64,000 nt of DNA from Macrotis lagotis (taxonomy: Eukaryota > Chordata > Mammalia > Peramelemorphia > Peramelidae). The notes under the pieces were generated by a model. The model was not told the origin of the DNA. It saw only the letters and a list, made by a program, of their open reading frames with translations, and ran no database searches. The translations under genes were made by a program, and so were the position numbers. Positions within the stretch are counted from its first letter, which is position 1; the number at the start of each line of letters is the position of its first letter. The stretch spans positions 161,194,937-161,258,936 of the forward strand of contig NC_133660.1 in the NCBI RefSeq assembly GCF_037893015.1, in the 5' to 3' direction. Below, one piece after another: positions 1 through 11,184 of this stretch.

Positions 1-109
1 GGCCAAGGAGAGATCAGAAAAAAATTTGTTCTAGAAATACATGAAGAAAAAGGGAATATTAACTGCTGAAGAGATCTAGAAGGACTATATGGCACCTGAT
101 TGGAGTCTT

Positions 110-261
110 ATTTTTTTTTTGGTTTTTGCAAGGCAGTGGAGTTAAGTGACTTGCTCAAGGTCACACAGCTAGGCAATTATTAAATGTCTGAGTCCAGATT
201 TGAACTTAAGTTCTCCTGACTCCAGGCCTGGTGCTCTATCCACTGCACCACCTAGCTGCCC
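110..261 (-). repeat. tRNA-derived marsupial SINE
   Basis: Reverse-strand copy of the window's commonest SINE. Read on the minus strand it starts with a tRNA-like head (gggcagctaggtggtgcag), carries the internal promoter B-box region, and ends in an A-rich tail, which appears as the T run at 110-120. It is flanked by an 11-bp exact target-site duplication, attggagtctt, at 99-109 and 265-275, so both boundaries are firm. It lies in the HOPX intron. Confidence 0.9.
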
Positions 262-275
262 TTTATTGGAGTCTT

Positions 276-1012
276 GGAAGAAAGAGAAGTGTGTTTTAAA
301 CATGTCTGATGTTTCGAGCTGATCCAGTCTATTGTTTTTATTTTATAACCAACCATAAAGTTACAAAGACCCATCAGTCATCTAATCACTAATTTTATAA
401 TCTGTTCACCATTTCATAACATCGTTACTGAGGACCTAGCTAGTCCCTGTGACATTTTGCCTAATGGCAGTTTTATTTTCTTCAACTAATATTAATAGAT
501 AAGCTAAGTCTTCATATTGGGTTCCCTGACTCAGAGTGGTTCAGAGAAACAGAGGCAATAACAACAGTTAAGTCCTTTGTAACCAGATTGCTTTGTGTTT
601 CTAAATGCTCTAGAATAGATGAATTCTAATTATGGAGGGGTAGACTTAGACTAATTGCCCCCTTTGGTCCTGTGATTTGTTTATAAAGTCTCTTTGCACT
701 TCTGAAAGTTGCTTAGGGCAGAAGATGAAAATAGCTACTTGGCTAGTGCCTTCCTTTTAGGAGATTCCTCTAAATCAATCAATGGAAAATAATGGTTGGG
801 TACCCGATGGGACCCAGGTAGGAGCACTGATTTACTGTGTGAACCTATACAATCAATGCCCCACTCACTCATCTGAAAACATGAAGAATAAGATTGAACC
901 ATGTGACTTTTCAGGGGTTGTTTACCATCTTGATATCTGATTCCATTTGCCCTTCAGCACTGAATGATAATTAATTATATACAATAATCATAATAACATC
1001 TTTATGTAGAAT
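276..1012. other. HOPX intron, nothing recognised
   Basis: AT-rich sequence without a long open frame, clear repeat or exon-like segment on either strand. By position it lies in the intron before the last HOPX exon. I looked here and in the rest of 1-8670 for the upstream HOPX homeobox exon and did not see it. Confidence 0.5.
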
Positions 1013-1017
1013 TGTGG

Positions 1018-1250
1018 CATTTGGATGGAAGAACAAGACTGCCTAGCATGGAGCTTTGTGTTCAAATTTTGTTTCAGTTACTTCCTACATGTAGGACTCC
1101 GGGCAAGTCACTTAATCTCAATCATCCTCAGTTTCCTATCTTCAAAATGGGCATAACAGTAGCATTTGACTCATGAGGTTATTATGAAACTCAAAGGAGA
1201 GAACATATGTGCAATATAGAAGCTAACTATTAGCTTTAACAGTCACAAAT
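1018..1250 (+). repeat. MIR-type SINE
   Basis: Follows the MIR consensus order: the degenerate 'gtgttcaaattttg' box, 'gggcaagtcacttaatctc', 'cctcagtttcctatcttcaaaatggg', then 'tcatgaggttattatgaaac'. Heavily diverged, with no target duplication left. Confidence 0.75.
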
Positions 1251-1280
1251 CATTTTGTGGTCACTGTTACACTGCGATTC

Positions 1281-1402
1281 TCTGAGAGCAGGATTTGTTT
1301 TTTAATTTAAAAAAAATCTGGTTTTGCTTTTTTTGTATCATCAGAGCTTAACACAATTCTTAGCACATAATAGGCATTTAATAAAATGCTAGTTGACTGA
1401 CT
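1281..1402 (+). repeat. L2 LINE 3' end fragment
   Basis: Shows the L2 3'-terminal pattern: 'ctctgagagcaggattt', then 'cttagcacataataggcat' and 'ttaataaaatgctagttgactgac'. Old and short. Confidence 0.6.
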
Positions 1403-1405
1403 TGA

Positions 1406-2444
1406 ACCTCACAGTATTCTTCTTAAGTAAATATTTTAAGTATATTATCCTCATCTTATAGATAAGGAAAGGAGAAAAAGGAAAATATTATAGATAAAGA
1501 AAAGAGACTAGTAAAGGTTGAAGGCAGACTATCCATACAGATCTACCTAACCTCAGGCTCAGCACTCAATCCATTATGTCAGGCTTATAGACCCAGTAAT
1601 AATTGGCAGAGGGATACTGGTTCATCTCCATGGTGAAGTACAAAATGGGTCAGTCTGTTACATACTATTTTATAGACGGGGGATACAAAAGACTAAACGG
1701 AGCAGTGACATCCCATCATCACAGGCTGAATCTATTCAAATTGTCCTAGAAACTTAGTGCCTCTGCCAACAGCTGTCCATTGATTTATGTCAGAATCAAG
1801 CTATATTTAGTCAGTCCATCCTGGGGCTAGACAACTGTGTCAAGATTTACCTTGTTGATCATTTTCTTACATGTGAGTCAACAAGAAAGCAATTTGTATC
1901 TGCCTTTAGCAGATCATCCATCTATAATATTGATTGAAATTTCTTTTGAAATGTTTTTTGATAATTTAATTTTTTAATTTGATCATTTAATCAACAAGAA
2001 TTTAATAAGTACCTACTATTTATCACACACACTGGGAATATAATAACACAGGCTAAATATATTTTCCTGGAAAATAGCCTGATGAAATTAGTTTTTTTAA
2101 ATCACAGACTCTGTTGAGGGGGGGAAAAAATGACTGAGGAGGCAAGGATTTTCCTTCTCTTAGAGACAGATTCTGACTGTGTCTGTACAAAGTAATGCCT
2201 GAGGTACTCTTCCAATCTATGATAAGCTCACATTAAATAATCTATGTTCCCTACCCCCAAAACACATATACTTTTGGTCTATCAGTTCAGTTAAATACAC
2301 ATTTATTTAGGACCTGCTAAGGTACTGGAGGTTCTGGAGATAGAGCAAATTAGTGACCCGCTAAGAAGTTTACATTCTTCTATAACCCCCTGTCCCCAGA
2401 TACCAGTGATCTTATCTGTAACATATAGATAATGGTGATTGGAG
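1406..2444. other. HOPX intron, nothing recognised
   Basis: AT-rich sequence with scattered short A/T runs. I see no gene, exon-like open frame or confident repeat in it. Confidence 0.5.
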
Positions 2445-2675
2445 ACATCGAGGTTGATACAGTGGAGGGAGTACTAGACCTCAAGTAAGAAAAATCTAAG
2501 TTCAGCTTCTCTCCAAAACATTGACCAGTTATGGGGTCACTTTATCTCTCTGTCTCAGGTTCCTTATCTGAAAAGTGGATATAAAAATAGAATATAACTC
2601 AGAAGACTTTATAAGCCTTAACTGAGATAACACTTGCAGGATACTTAAAATGTTATATAAATGTGAGCTTTTACC
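2445..2675 (+). repeat. MIR-type SINE
   Basis: Diverged MIR copy. The segment 'tggggtcactttatctctctgtctcaggttccttatctgaaaagtgg' region (2533-2580) and the 3' part ending in a 'gttatataaatgtgagctt' motif follow the MIR consensus order. Confidence 0.65.
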
Positions 2676-3840
2676 AGGTCAAGTTTCCTGCCACAGTAAG
2701 AATGGAAGGAGTTTGTGTGAAAACTGGTGGCCAAAAGAATAAACTATTTGAAAATGAACTAGGATTTTCTCTACTCCCTGCCCTGTCAACCAGCAGGCAA
2801 TATAGAAATAACACAACCATTTCCTAACCCTCAGAGGAATGGTGGGAAGAAATGATCAAGTAATAGAAAACATTCCACAAAGATAAAGTAGCTAAACGAT
2901 CATCTGGAAGGTTTGATGAATTAGCTCCACAAGGATGGGGGAGAAAGTGTTTCATGTAGTTCCTGGTTCATAGTAGTCCTTTAATAAATGTTTATGACTA
3001 AAAGCAAGGAGCCTGTTCGTAAAAAAAAAACAAAAAAAAACTTTCTCCTTTGATAATGGAAGCTTAATTGAAAGTTTTCCTACCTGGGATGACTACTAAA
3101 CCAAGAGATGTGCCAAGAATCTGTTCTCTACACAGATTAAGGAGAACAGAATATTTGCACCCATTTGTCAAGGTTGCATTCAAATTCTACAGTTTTCTCC
3201 TTCACAACTTCCTCATGTAGAACAACTGGCAGCTCAGAATAGTAAAAAAAAAAAAAAAAATTCCAGGTCATACTGAAAGTGGTGAGCTGAATTGAAGAGC
3301 GAGAACGAGGGGCACGAATTCTTTCATCAGATATCTCAGGAAGATAATTTATAGAATCACAGAATCTGAGAACTGCTCCAAACCATCCCTGAATAAGAAT
3401 CCTTTTATAATCTAATGTATGCACTGGAACATTTTACAAGCATTTAAGTTCTATATTTGTGGTAGCCCATATCAAATTCAATCTACCCCACTTCTTTTTA
3501 ACCTTCCAGTTTCCTATATTTTGTTGTATTTCAGTTGAACTGTGGGTTTATAAAAATGCACTCGGAAGTAACTCTGTGTCTATCATACACTACCACATTG
3601 TATGTATCTGCTGAAAAGACTGTTCCATTTTCTCGTCCGTGGACCTCCTCTGCCCCCAAATCTGAAAAGGTAGTTCCATTGGTCTAGGGAAGCTGAAATA
3701 TCCTGGTTCTTCCCTTCCACTTCTGCATGAAGAGGAGGAGGAGATGGATTAGAGTGGGAAGAAGGGATTATGGATGGGTTCAAGGGACCCACTCCCAAAA
3801 AGGAATTGCTAGCCACCAAATACATCATATTTCTGTGTTC
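2676..3840. other. HOPX intron, largely unassigned
   Basis: Holds an L2-like tail at about 2910-3000 ('catagtagtcctttaataaatg'), an A-rich run at 3021-3042 and an A17 run near 3244-3260. Nothing else is recognised. Confidence 0.45.
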
Positions 3841-4030
3841 CTGAACAACTTATTGAATTTCCTTGGTGTCTCAGTGTCCCCAACTATGAAACAGGAATAA
3901 CGATAATAATGCCTAGCCCATGGAAGTTCAAATGAAATAATATTTGTAAAGTACTATGTAAACATTAACTATTATTAAAAAGTAAGCACATTTGTAAAGT
4001 GTTTTGTAAACATGAGCTATTATTAAGAAA
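3841..4030 (+). repeat. MIR 3' portion
   Basis: The order 'cttggtgtctcagtgtcccc', 'gataataatgcctagcccatgg', 'aatgaaataatatttgtaaagt' is the 3' half of MIR. The last ~40 bp motif (cacatttgtaaagtg...gagctattatt) appears twice, so the 3' end is partly duplicated. Confidence 0.6.
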
Positions 4031-4299
4031 TAAGTAGAACCTAGTATTTTGTTCTTTGGCTTCGTCCAGCATGCCAGGCTGGATCCCCTCCCTTTAACTT
4101 CTTAAAGAACTTTCAAGATCTGCTGCCACAGAATAATGGGCACAAGCAGACAACCTACTCACTGCCTCCTTCCGTACTTGCTGCATCCTTCTCTGCTTGA
4201 TGGCTCTCTTTTCCAAAGCAGGCCGACAGGGAAACGTTGGGTACAGGTAAGCCCAGAGCAAAATCTGTCCTAGGTTACAATGGTCTATCAAGAGCTATC

Positions 4300-4475
4300 C
4301 TTCTGAGGACTTTTACCTGTGTTATCCAATTTGATCTTCACAAGAATCCTGAGAAATTGATCCTATTATCCTCACTTTAAGGTTGAAGAAACTGAGACAA
4401 AAGGCTTAAGCATCTTGTCCAGAATCACACAGCTTGGAATTGTCAAAGACAGATTTTGAACTCTGGTCTTCTAAC
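4300..4475 (-). repeat. MIR-type SINE
   Basis: Antisense MIR signature: 'gaagaaactgagacaaaagg', 'cagaatcacacagcttgg' and 'gattttgaactctggtcttc' in that order. Confidence 0.7.
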
Positions 4476-4529
4476 ATCAAATCTGGGTAGGGGATTTGGG
4501 TGGGAGATCTTCCTGATCTATGCCACCAC

Positions 4530-4690
4530 TATCCCATTTTACAGATGAGTAAACTAAAACCAGAAAGGTGGCTGTGTTAGGAATAGTTTGTCTAGTGTCT
4601 TGCAGAGATTTAAGTAGTACTGCTGAGATTCCATTCCGGATCATCTAACTCCAAATTCAGTGCTTTTTTGCCAAGGCCACACCATCTACC
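4530..4690 (-). repeat. Second antisense MIR copy
   Basis: 'cattttacagatgagtaaac' followed by a degenerate tRNA-related part ending 'tccaaattcagtgcttttttgcc' and 'ggccacaccatctacc'. It is separate from the MIR just upstream. Confidence 0.6.
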
Positions 4691-5123
4691 TTTCCTTCAT
4701 TTTCCTTCCCATATACATGTATACAGCCCCTTTTCTGGGTGAGAAGAGATTATAAATCCCAGGGTCTTTAGGGATTTACCTCTCTTAACAAGACAGTCAA
4801 TGTGAGAGAAGTCTGAATGACTATTTCATATGTGAATGCACATGTTTCTGTAGTTTGTTCCATTTCCTCAGGAAGTGCTGGTTGAGATAATAACCATTTT
4901 TAGTCTGACAGACTAATTCAGGTTCATGATTTCATGGATTATCCCCTCCCATCTATCACTTAGGTTTTAAAAGAAGTAGCTTCTGGAAATAGTACTGAAG
5001 TGACTTGTTAATTATCTGACCTTGAGCAAAAAAGAAGTGGTGGGACTTATAAATAATAACATCTAGGCGGCTATTTACTCACCCTAACCATAGGACCAAC
5101 TTGATTCTGACTCAACACTTAAG

Positions 5124-5303
5124 CAGGGATTCTTAACTTGGGAACTATGCATTTAAAAATGTTTAATAATTATATTTTGATCTAATTGGTTTCCTTTTAT
5201 AATCCTATGTATCACATGCATTTAAAACATAATTTTGGGAAGGGGTCCATAGTCTTCACCAAACTGCCAAAAGAATTCACGAACCAAAAAACGTTGAGAA
5301 CTG
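5124..5303. mobile_element. Short hAT-type DNA transposon
   Basis: 180-bp non-autonomous element with terminal inverted repeats: left cagggattcttaac, right (reverse strand) cagttctcaacg. The flanking 8-mers cacttaag (5116-5123) and ccctaaag (5304-5311) match at 6 of 8 positions, as expected for an old hAT 8-bp duplication. The right half resembles the segment at 21203-21352, pointing to a shared family. Confidence 0.55.
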
Positions 5304-5311
5304 CCCTAAAG

Positions 5312-6866
5312 AGTTACAGATTTCTTACTTATTCCTTATCTTCCCTATGCTATGTTATTTCCTTTCTTTAAAAATTGTGATGTCATCATGGACTAGAGAT
5401 GCTACTTTCATGAGGGCAAGGAAGGACTTTGTGTTCCCATGAGTTATCTCTGAGATGCTTCCTCCAACACTGGTAGGAATGTTAGGGTAAAGGCAAGAGC
5501 CAAGAAAAGTGGGGGAAGGAGCCTTGCATAAGAGTCATTACATCAAAATTCAGTGGGCCTAACTATATAATTAGAAATATCATTTCCACATAATTCCCAT
5601 TAGGAGAAATGAAGCCCTTATTTCACTGTGAGAAATCAGTCATTTTATCATCATGAAAATAAGAAAGGCTTTATTTACTGGCCTTTATTTACAGGACATT
5701 TTGCTTAGATAGGGCAGAGTTCCCTGCCTACAATATAAAGTAGATGTGTGTCAGTTAACTTTTCAGTACTCCTGGGAAACTCATAATTAAGAAGAGTTAC
5801 TCATCTGCATCAGCAGGGGAATTTTCATTCTGGGATTTCCCTATAAATTCAAAGTCCAGATGACACCCATTCCCCCCATCCAACACACTCACCCCAACAA
5901 CATCAACATCTAGGTTAAAAAACCTACTGGGTTAAGTCAAATGGAATTGCACAAAATCCTAAACCCAGTAACTCAATCTCTCTTTTTTTAAGTAGATTTG
6001 GGGAGAAAAAGCTGGGAAACATTCTCATCAGTCCCTTGAGATGTAGAAAAGGTCTGTTCTTTTCTATTATTACCAACTCAAATCCAATGTAGCTGTCATT
6101 GTCCTTTAGAGAAGGGCTCTTTTTTTTAAACTCCTCTCAATACTTTTGGGCCCAGTCCCAGAGCTCAGTGAATTTGGAAGTTTCATCAGTGCAAGAGCTG
6201 AAAAACAAAACTCTCCTTTAGGAAAGAAAAAGATGTTAGCTACTGAGATGTAAGATGCTAGCTGAAAAAGAAAAATGTTCTTCACAGTCCCTTCTCATTT
6301 ATAGGGTCTGATTCTCTTCCTCAGAGTAAATAAATCCCTCTCAGTGTCTAAGGGTAATGAGGACATGCATTTATGAGCAATCAAGGGATAGACTTTCTTA
6401 CCCAAGGGATGACAGAACACAGAATAGGCTGGTAAGGCCAGGAACCATAATCAGGATCAATTTAAGTGAGTAATTTAAGTAATTTGAATCTATTCTAGGT
6501 GGGGGGAGGAGCACACAGTGTGCTTTACTGGGGATAATTTTGAAGGACTAAAGCTAGCTTATTAAATTTCAAACTCATTTGATTTCCAGATAGCCCTCAT
6601 CCTATCTGTTTTGGTATTGAAATAGAAATGATTTGTATTTTCTTTTTTTTCTTCTTTTTTTTTGGACTGTTAGTGGCTCACTCATGGAACTACAACTCTG
6701 GTCCATATTGAAGTTTCTACTAGTTAAGGCAGATTGGTCATAGTCTGCTGTAATAGGGTTGACATCCCAGAGGGATGCTCTCTGCAAAAAGGCAAATTAA
6801 ATCTCATTGTATTAAAGTGGGTCATGATATCAAAAAGGATCCCCAGCCTCCCAGCATTTGATTTTC

Positions 6867-6867
<1 letters not shown>
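5312..6867. other. HOPX intron, nothing recognised
   Basis: No clear repeat, RNA gene or exon. Open frames here are short and show no family resemblance. Confidence 0.45.

Positions 6868-6935
<68 letters not shown>
6868..6935. repeat. (TG)n microsatellite
   Basis: About 68 bp of near-perfect TG dinucleotide with one interruption (tgtatg) near 6906. Confidence 0.95.
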
Positions 6936-6939
<4 letters not shown>

Positions 6940-7084
6940 GTACCATTCTGCATCTGTAAAACTTTATCATTTTTTTCAGCTGTAATTACTTGAAGTCTAG
7001 TTTAATTCGGCCTGCTCCCATTAAAGAACACTTCTCCCACCCCTGAAAATAAATCAAAAAACTATTTCAAGAAAAGTTGGCTAT

Positions 7085-7247
7085 GGGGGTGGCTAGGTGG
7101 CACAGTGGATAGAGCATCGGCCTTGGAGTCAGGAGTACCTGAGTTCAAATCCTGTCTCAGACACTTGATAATTACCTAGCTGTGTGGCCTTGGGCATGCC
7201 ACTTAACCCCATCACCTTGAAAAATCTAAAAAAACAAAAACAAAAAC
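7085..7247 (+). repeat. tRNA-derived marsupial SINE
   Basis: Complete head-to-tail copy: 'ggtggctaggtggcacagtg', box 'gagttcaaatcc', 'ctagctgtgtggccttggg', then an A-rich tail with aaaac units. The flanks 'gttggctat' and 'ctgggctat' suggest a worn target duplication. Confidence 0.9.
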
Positions 7248-7874
7248 TGGGCTATACCAATCTCATATTAAGGTATCAAATCAATAGGAGACTTTAATAT
7301 TTGGTGTTATAATTTAATAAAGGCACCCCAGTGTTCCAGAAAGAAAGCATCTTATGAATTGGCTTGGACAATGGAAATTCTAGTTTAAGGGTTGGAAAAA
7401 GTACTGGGAGACATCTCATTAGGAGCCTTTCCCCTTTCAGGCAATAAAGTTAGTGACTCACCTGTGTTCATCTATCTTTGTGCCTCCCTCAGGTCTAGTA
7501 GAATGCTGCCGAGGTAACAGGCATTTAATAAATGTTTTTGAACTGAATGGAACAGCTGGGGCAACCCTAGAGTCACTAACTGTTGCTCATTTTTGTTAAT
7601 TCTCAGATTCCCTCTTCCAGGTGTCTGCAGCTAACAGCCCCTCCTTAGCTGCTCAGTCTGTGCTTTTCTTGTGTCTGATTATTTTTCAATCTGTAAATCT
7701 AGGAGGCAAATTGCTCCAGAGACAGTGTCCTAGGCCCTGAGTTTTGGGGACATTTTATGTTATTACCCCATTTTTGTCCAGTATAGTTTCACACACACAC
7801 TTGGTTCACAAATACAGCTAATATTTACTAAACTGTGAGAATTTTTGGATGCAAACTAGATTAGGGCAAGTTTC
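7248..7874. other. HOPX intron with an L2-like tail
   Basis: 'aggcatttaataaatg' at about 7520-7540 is an L2/MIR-type 3' end. The rest is unassigned. Confidence 0.45.
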
Positions 7875-8125
7875 TGATAAAAGTTGTAGTGGATGAAGAG
7901 GCTGACTTTGAAGTAAGGAAGATCTGGGTTTGAATCCTACCTCAAATACCTAGGAGCTATGTGATACAAAGTCACCTGCCTTCTCAGTTCTTTAGTTTCC
8001 CCATTTATAAAATGAGAATTATTGCTATCACCTACCTAATTTTGTTATGATGATCAGCAGGATAATGTATGTAAAGCACTTCATACTTTTTAAAGCATTG
8101 AACAAAATAGGAATTATCATTTTAC
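7875..8125 (+). repeat. MIR-type SINE, near full length
   Basis: Starts with a degenerate tRNA-like head ('agatctgggtttgaatcc'), continues with 'tttagtttccccatttataa' and ends 'gtatgtaaagcacttcat'. The complete MIR order is present. Confidence 0.75.
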
Positions 8126-8670
8126 TCTTTGGATAGCATTCAGCAATCCTTGGTTCCCCTGTTCTAACCAGTTCTCAGGACTCTTCTCTACCACTGACAG
8201 ATCATTCTTCTTACTGGACTTTGCTACTCCTACTCTAGGCTCAGGCTGAATTCTTAGAGAATCCAAAGTGTATCTTTTTTGCTTGGTTTTGTTTTCCCTG
8301 TCTGGACCTCAGTTCCACTTCCCTTTTCTTTGGCTTCAGGTTAAAACTGTTATCTTGGTTATGACCACCTGAACTACCACCTCATCTCTGTCCCTCTGGA
8401 CTTCATCCCCTGGAAATCCCTGACAAGTCTTTCATCTGATTGTGGCCACTCAAGCTTTGAGGGTACATGGTGTCCATTTCTTGAATTGAATGATTTGCCT
8501 ATGAATAACAGATCTTAAATGTTTTGATAGTTAATGGAAGGGAGGTGGTCTTATGGACATTTATTCCCCTCCAACCACATCCAGACCTATAGTCACCATC
8601 TTTTTGGAAAAAATGACTCAAAATAATTCTGTTTCTTTGAGTAACTGTAGTTTTTTGCATTTCTCCCCAG
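8126..8670 (+). other. HOPX: 3' end of HOPX intron
   Basis: No repeat or other gene is seen. A pyrimidine-rich tract ends in the acceptor 'ttctccccag' at 8661-8670, directly before the coding exon. Confidence 0.7.
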
Positions 8671-8748
8671 AAATGGTTCAAGCAGCGACTGGCTCAGTGG
8701 CGGGAATCTGAAGGCCTTCCCTCAGAATGCCGTTCTGTTACAGACTAA
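8671..8748 (+). CDS. HOPX: HOPX last coding exon (homeodomain-only protein)
   Basis: HOPX is a small nuclear homeodomain-only cofactor of about 73 residues. It does not bind DNA itself and modulates transcription in heart, stem-cell and epithelial lineages (established knowledge). This exon gives 25 codons and a TAA: KWFKQRLAQWRES, then EGLPSECRSVTD. These are the end of homeodomain helix 3 and the conserved HOPX C-terminus. The helix reads WFKQR rather than the WFQNRR of DNA-binding homeodomains, as in known HOPX. Compared with my memory of the human protein, two residues differ (Q for K, E for R around LAQWRES). The exon is preceded by a perfect acceptor and starts in phase 0. The homeobox exon with the start codon is not in this window. 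Confidence 0.94.
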   Translation, partial: KWFKQRLAQWRESEGLPSECRSVTD

Positions 8749-9465
8749 AGAAGATGACTAGGAGACCACCATCTCCAATCACACCATGAAGATTGTCTAT
8801 TATTTCTTTACTGGGTTTAGTCAAATTATTTTTGTTTTGCAGTGTAGTTTTTGTATGTCCAACTGTTAACCGTCCTGCTATTTAACATGATGTTTTATTT
8901 TTTAAATGTATGTATTAATAGAAAAGATGTCATATGAAGCTCTCTGCAACTTAAAGATAACAAATGGCTTAGCTGGGAAAGTAATGCAGTAGGTGGGCTG
9001 GTATATCATAGCTCATGAACAGGTCATCCTCACAGTGTCTCTCTCTCTCTCTGTTCAAAGTTTATTCTTTACTTATACCTCACAGTACTAACAATGGCCT
9101 CCTACCAGTTTCTCTGTTGAAAAGAAAGAGCTGGGAGTGGGGGGAGGAATGCCTTCCAAGTCTGCTTTACAAATTAATTTTCCTTATGTTCAGTTCAACT
9201 AAGTGGATACAGTTAAGTATTCTCAAGGCACCTAGATTATGAAGCAGTTTCCAGGACACTGGATGCATTAATTTGGACAAAGCCCAGTTAGGTGGGAAGA
9301 ACCCAGAAAACTCACAGCTGTCCAAAAAAAAAATACTTAAAAGGAAAAAAAGAACAGCCCTGAATGAATTTTATTTAAACACATGAATTAGATTTATTTA
9401 GCTAAATGAAATAAACTTATTTTGTCCTGAAATGATATTATTAATAAAATCATAACTTCTTATTG
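8749..9465 (+). other. HOPX: HOPX 3' untranslated region
   Basis: Directly follows the HOPX stop codon. It is AT-rich and free of recognised repeats, unlike the surrounding DNA, which fits a retained 3'UTR. It ends at the poly(A) signal pair below. A (CT)n run lies at about 9038-9052. Confidence 0.7.
9443..9448 (+). promoter_or_regulatory. HOPX: HOPX poly(A) signal, distal candidate
   Basis: AATAAA within 'ttaataaaat', followed about 30 bases later by the GT-rich stretch 'cgttttgttgc', the expected order for a cleavage site. A second AATAAA lies upstream at 9410-9415 and could be an alternative. Confidence 0.65.
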
Positions 9466-10540
9466 GAAATACATCGTTTTGTTGCACTTTATGGACTTTT
9501 AATGTGACAATTAAGTACTTGAGATTGTGAAGGTCTAGGAGAAGACTGGAATCATCCAAAAGTGTGACCTTCAAGGGTGGTCAAAGTGAAGTTTCCTCAT
9601 TTGGGCCCATCTCAGTGGAGAATTTTCCTTTCTATGGTCCTGTGTTTGTGGTGCAGGAATCAGAATCTTCTGCTCTTACAGACCTTCTTACAATTTGGGA
9701 GGCCAGAGAGGAGTGACAACTGAGGGTCCCAGAACAGTGTTGTGTATGAGAGAACACATACTTTATATGAACCAAGACTTGGAGGTGATTTGGCAGAAAA
9801 ATGCAAATGTTAGCACCCCATTTCCTTGACCCCTAAGACATTTCTAGGAACTTTATTAGATCTGGAGGGCACTCTTTAGTTGGTTATATCAATCAATTTT
9901 CCAGGAGAAGGTGATATATTTGGGAGTTTCAGGAAGTCTTTGGAGATTTTAACTAACATATTGATCAAGAGACATTTCAGCCTCTAGGTTTTTCAGTCCA
10001 CTTGCAACACTCTTTGTCTAAGAGCCCCACATAGGAAGAATCCTGTTATATGGCATGGAGTTTTAAAATGCCCCCAGCATACCTTTGAACTACTGTTTAA
10101 CATGCACAGACTATGTTTCCAGTCATTTAGACTAAAAAATGGAAAATACAAAACATTGGCGTTTTAACAGAATACAAATGTTTACAAGACCTTATTAAGC
10201 AAGCCTGGCGTGTTTTAGCTTGTATGCCTTCAAGTAATTCATCCATAAACAAATGTACAGAGTCCTGGGGTTTAAATTGAATAGAATCTTGGATCTGGCA
10301 TGTTTCCCTGCACAACCCCATCCGTGGTATTCAGACCATCTGTCTGAACATAGGGCTGGGCCCCAGAGGGCCCTCTGCAGAAAACAGGAGAATGACCAAG
10401 TCAAGAATAAAAATCAAATAAACACAATAAATACCTAGTATTACAAGAATATCTAATATTTGCAAAGCACTTTCTCAGCCACATAGCAACCTTGTGAGAT
10501 AAAAAGAGCAAAGTTTGTGATGCTCATGTAGCAAAAAGAA
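9466..10540. other. Intergenic, mostly unassigned
   Basis: Start of the interval between the 3' ends of HOPX and THEGL. A MIR-like remnant lies at about 10440-10500 ('atttgcaaagcactttctc'). Overlapping short open frames on both strands at 10127-10438 have no family resemblance. Confidence 0.45.
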
Positions 10541-10720
10541 GAAATATGTACAGGTAGCCCATACCAAATTACTAGCTGTCATGGAAGGGAAGGGGGAAAG
10601 GAAAGGAGGGAAGTAGAAAAATGTGGAACTCAAAAGCTTACCAAAAGATGAATGTTGAAAACTATCTTTGCATGTAATTGGAGAAAATAAAATAACATTC
10701 AAAAAATTCAATTAAAAAAA
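10541..10720 (+). mobile_element. L1 3' end, strongly 5'-truncated
   Basis: Matches the tails at 41700-41826 and 52540-52645 in this window: 'gtagaaaaatgtggaactca', 'gatgaatgttgaaaac', 'ctttgcatgtaattgg' and 'aaataaaataacattc'. Only the last ~180 bp of the element are present. Confidence 0.8.
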
Positions 10721-10727
10721 CTCAATT

Positions 10728-10850
10728 AGATCTTTCCTTTAAAAAATCAAAACCAAAAAAAAACCAAAAAAAAACCAAGATAGATCTTTCCTTTAAAAAA
10801 CAAAACAAAAAAAAACAAGAGAGATCTTTCCTTTAAAAAAAACAAAAAAC
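10728..10850. repeat. Three-unit A-rich minisatellite
   Basis: The motif agatctttcctttaaaaaa occurs at 10728, 10782 and 10822, separated by A-rich filler with aaaacc/aaaaac units. It grew directly at the poly(A) end of the L1 fragment. Confidence 0.85.
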
Positions 10851-10853
10851 TCA

Positions 10854-10855
<2 letters not shown>

Positions 10856-10901
<46 letters not shown>

Positions 10902-10906
10902 GTATA
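10856..10906. repeat. (TA)n microsatellite
   Basis: About 50 bp of uninterrupted TA with a 'tgtata' variant at its right end. It adjoins the minisatellite. Confidence 0.95.
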
Positions 10907-11184
10907 GGTTCAGTGACTGTCTAAAAGCCATGTGATGAGTGAGAAGCAAAACGTGGACTAAAAATCAGAATGCTTTCCCTCCAATTTCAACCTTCTGTTT
11001 GGGATTGGAAATTCCACACATTTGGAATGAGGAGAAGAAAAAGCTAGGCATAGCATCCCAGTTCAGGAAGGGCATCCTTTGTCACCAAATCTTTGCTTGT
11101 TTTATTTATTTGAGCAGAAGGGTCTAGGAATTGTGCCCTTGCCTGGCATGTGATGAGGAAGAAAGGAGAATTGCAATGAAGGCC
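10907..11184. other. Intergenic, nothing recognised
   Basis: No confident gene or repeat. It may contain the poorly preserved 5' continuation of the CR1/L3 fragment that follows. Confidence 0.4.

Noticed and set aside
6734-6985. Cys-Val repeat protein across the TG tract
   Set aside because: Translation of a microsatellite; the same applies to the His-Thr frame at 26011-26241.
7085-7160. tRNA gene prediction in SINE heads
   Set aside because: The tRNA-like A and B box region belongs to SINEs with tails and target duplications, so it is not a functional tRNA.
1-8670. Upstream HOPX homeobox exon
   Set aside because: I searched for the 'EDQVEILEYNFNK' type coding sequence on the + strand and did not find it; it probably lies before this window.
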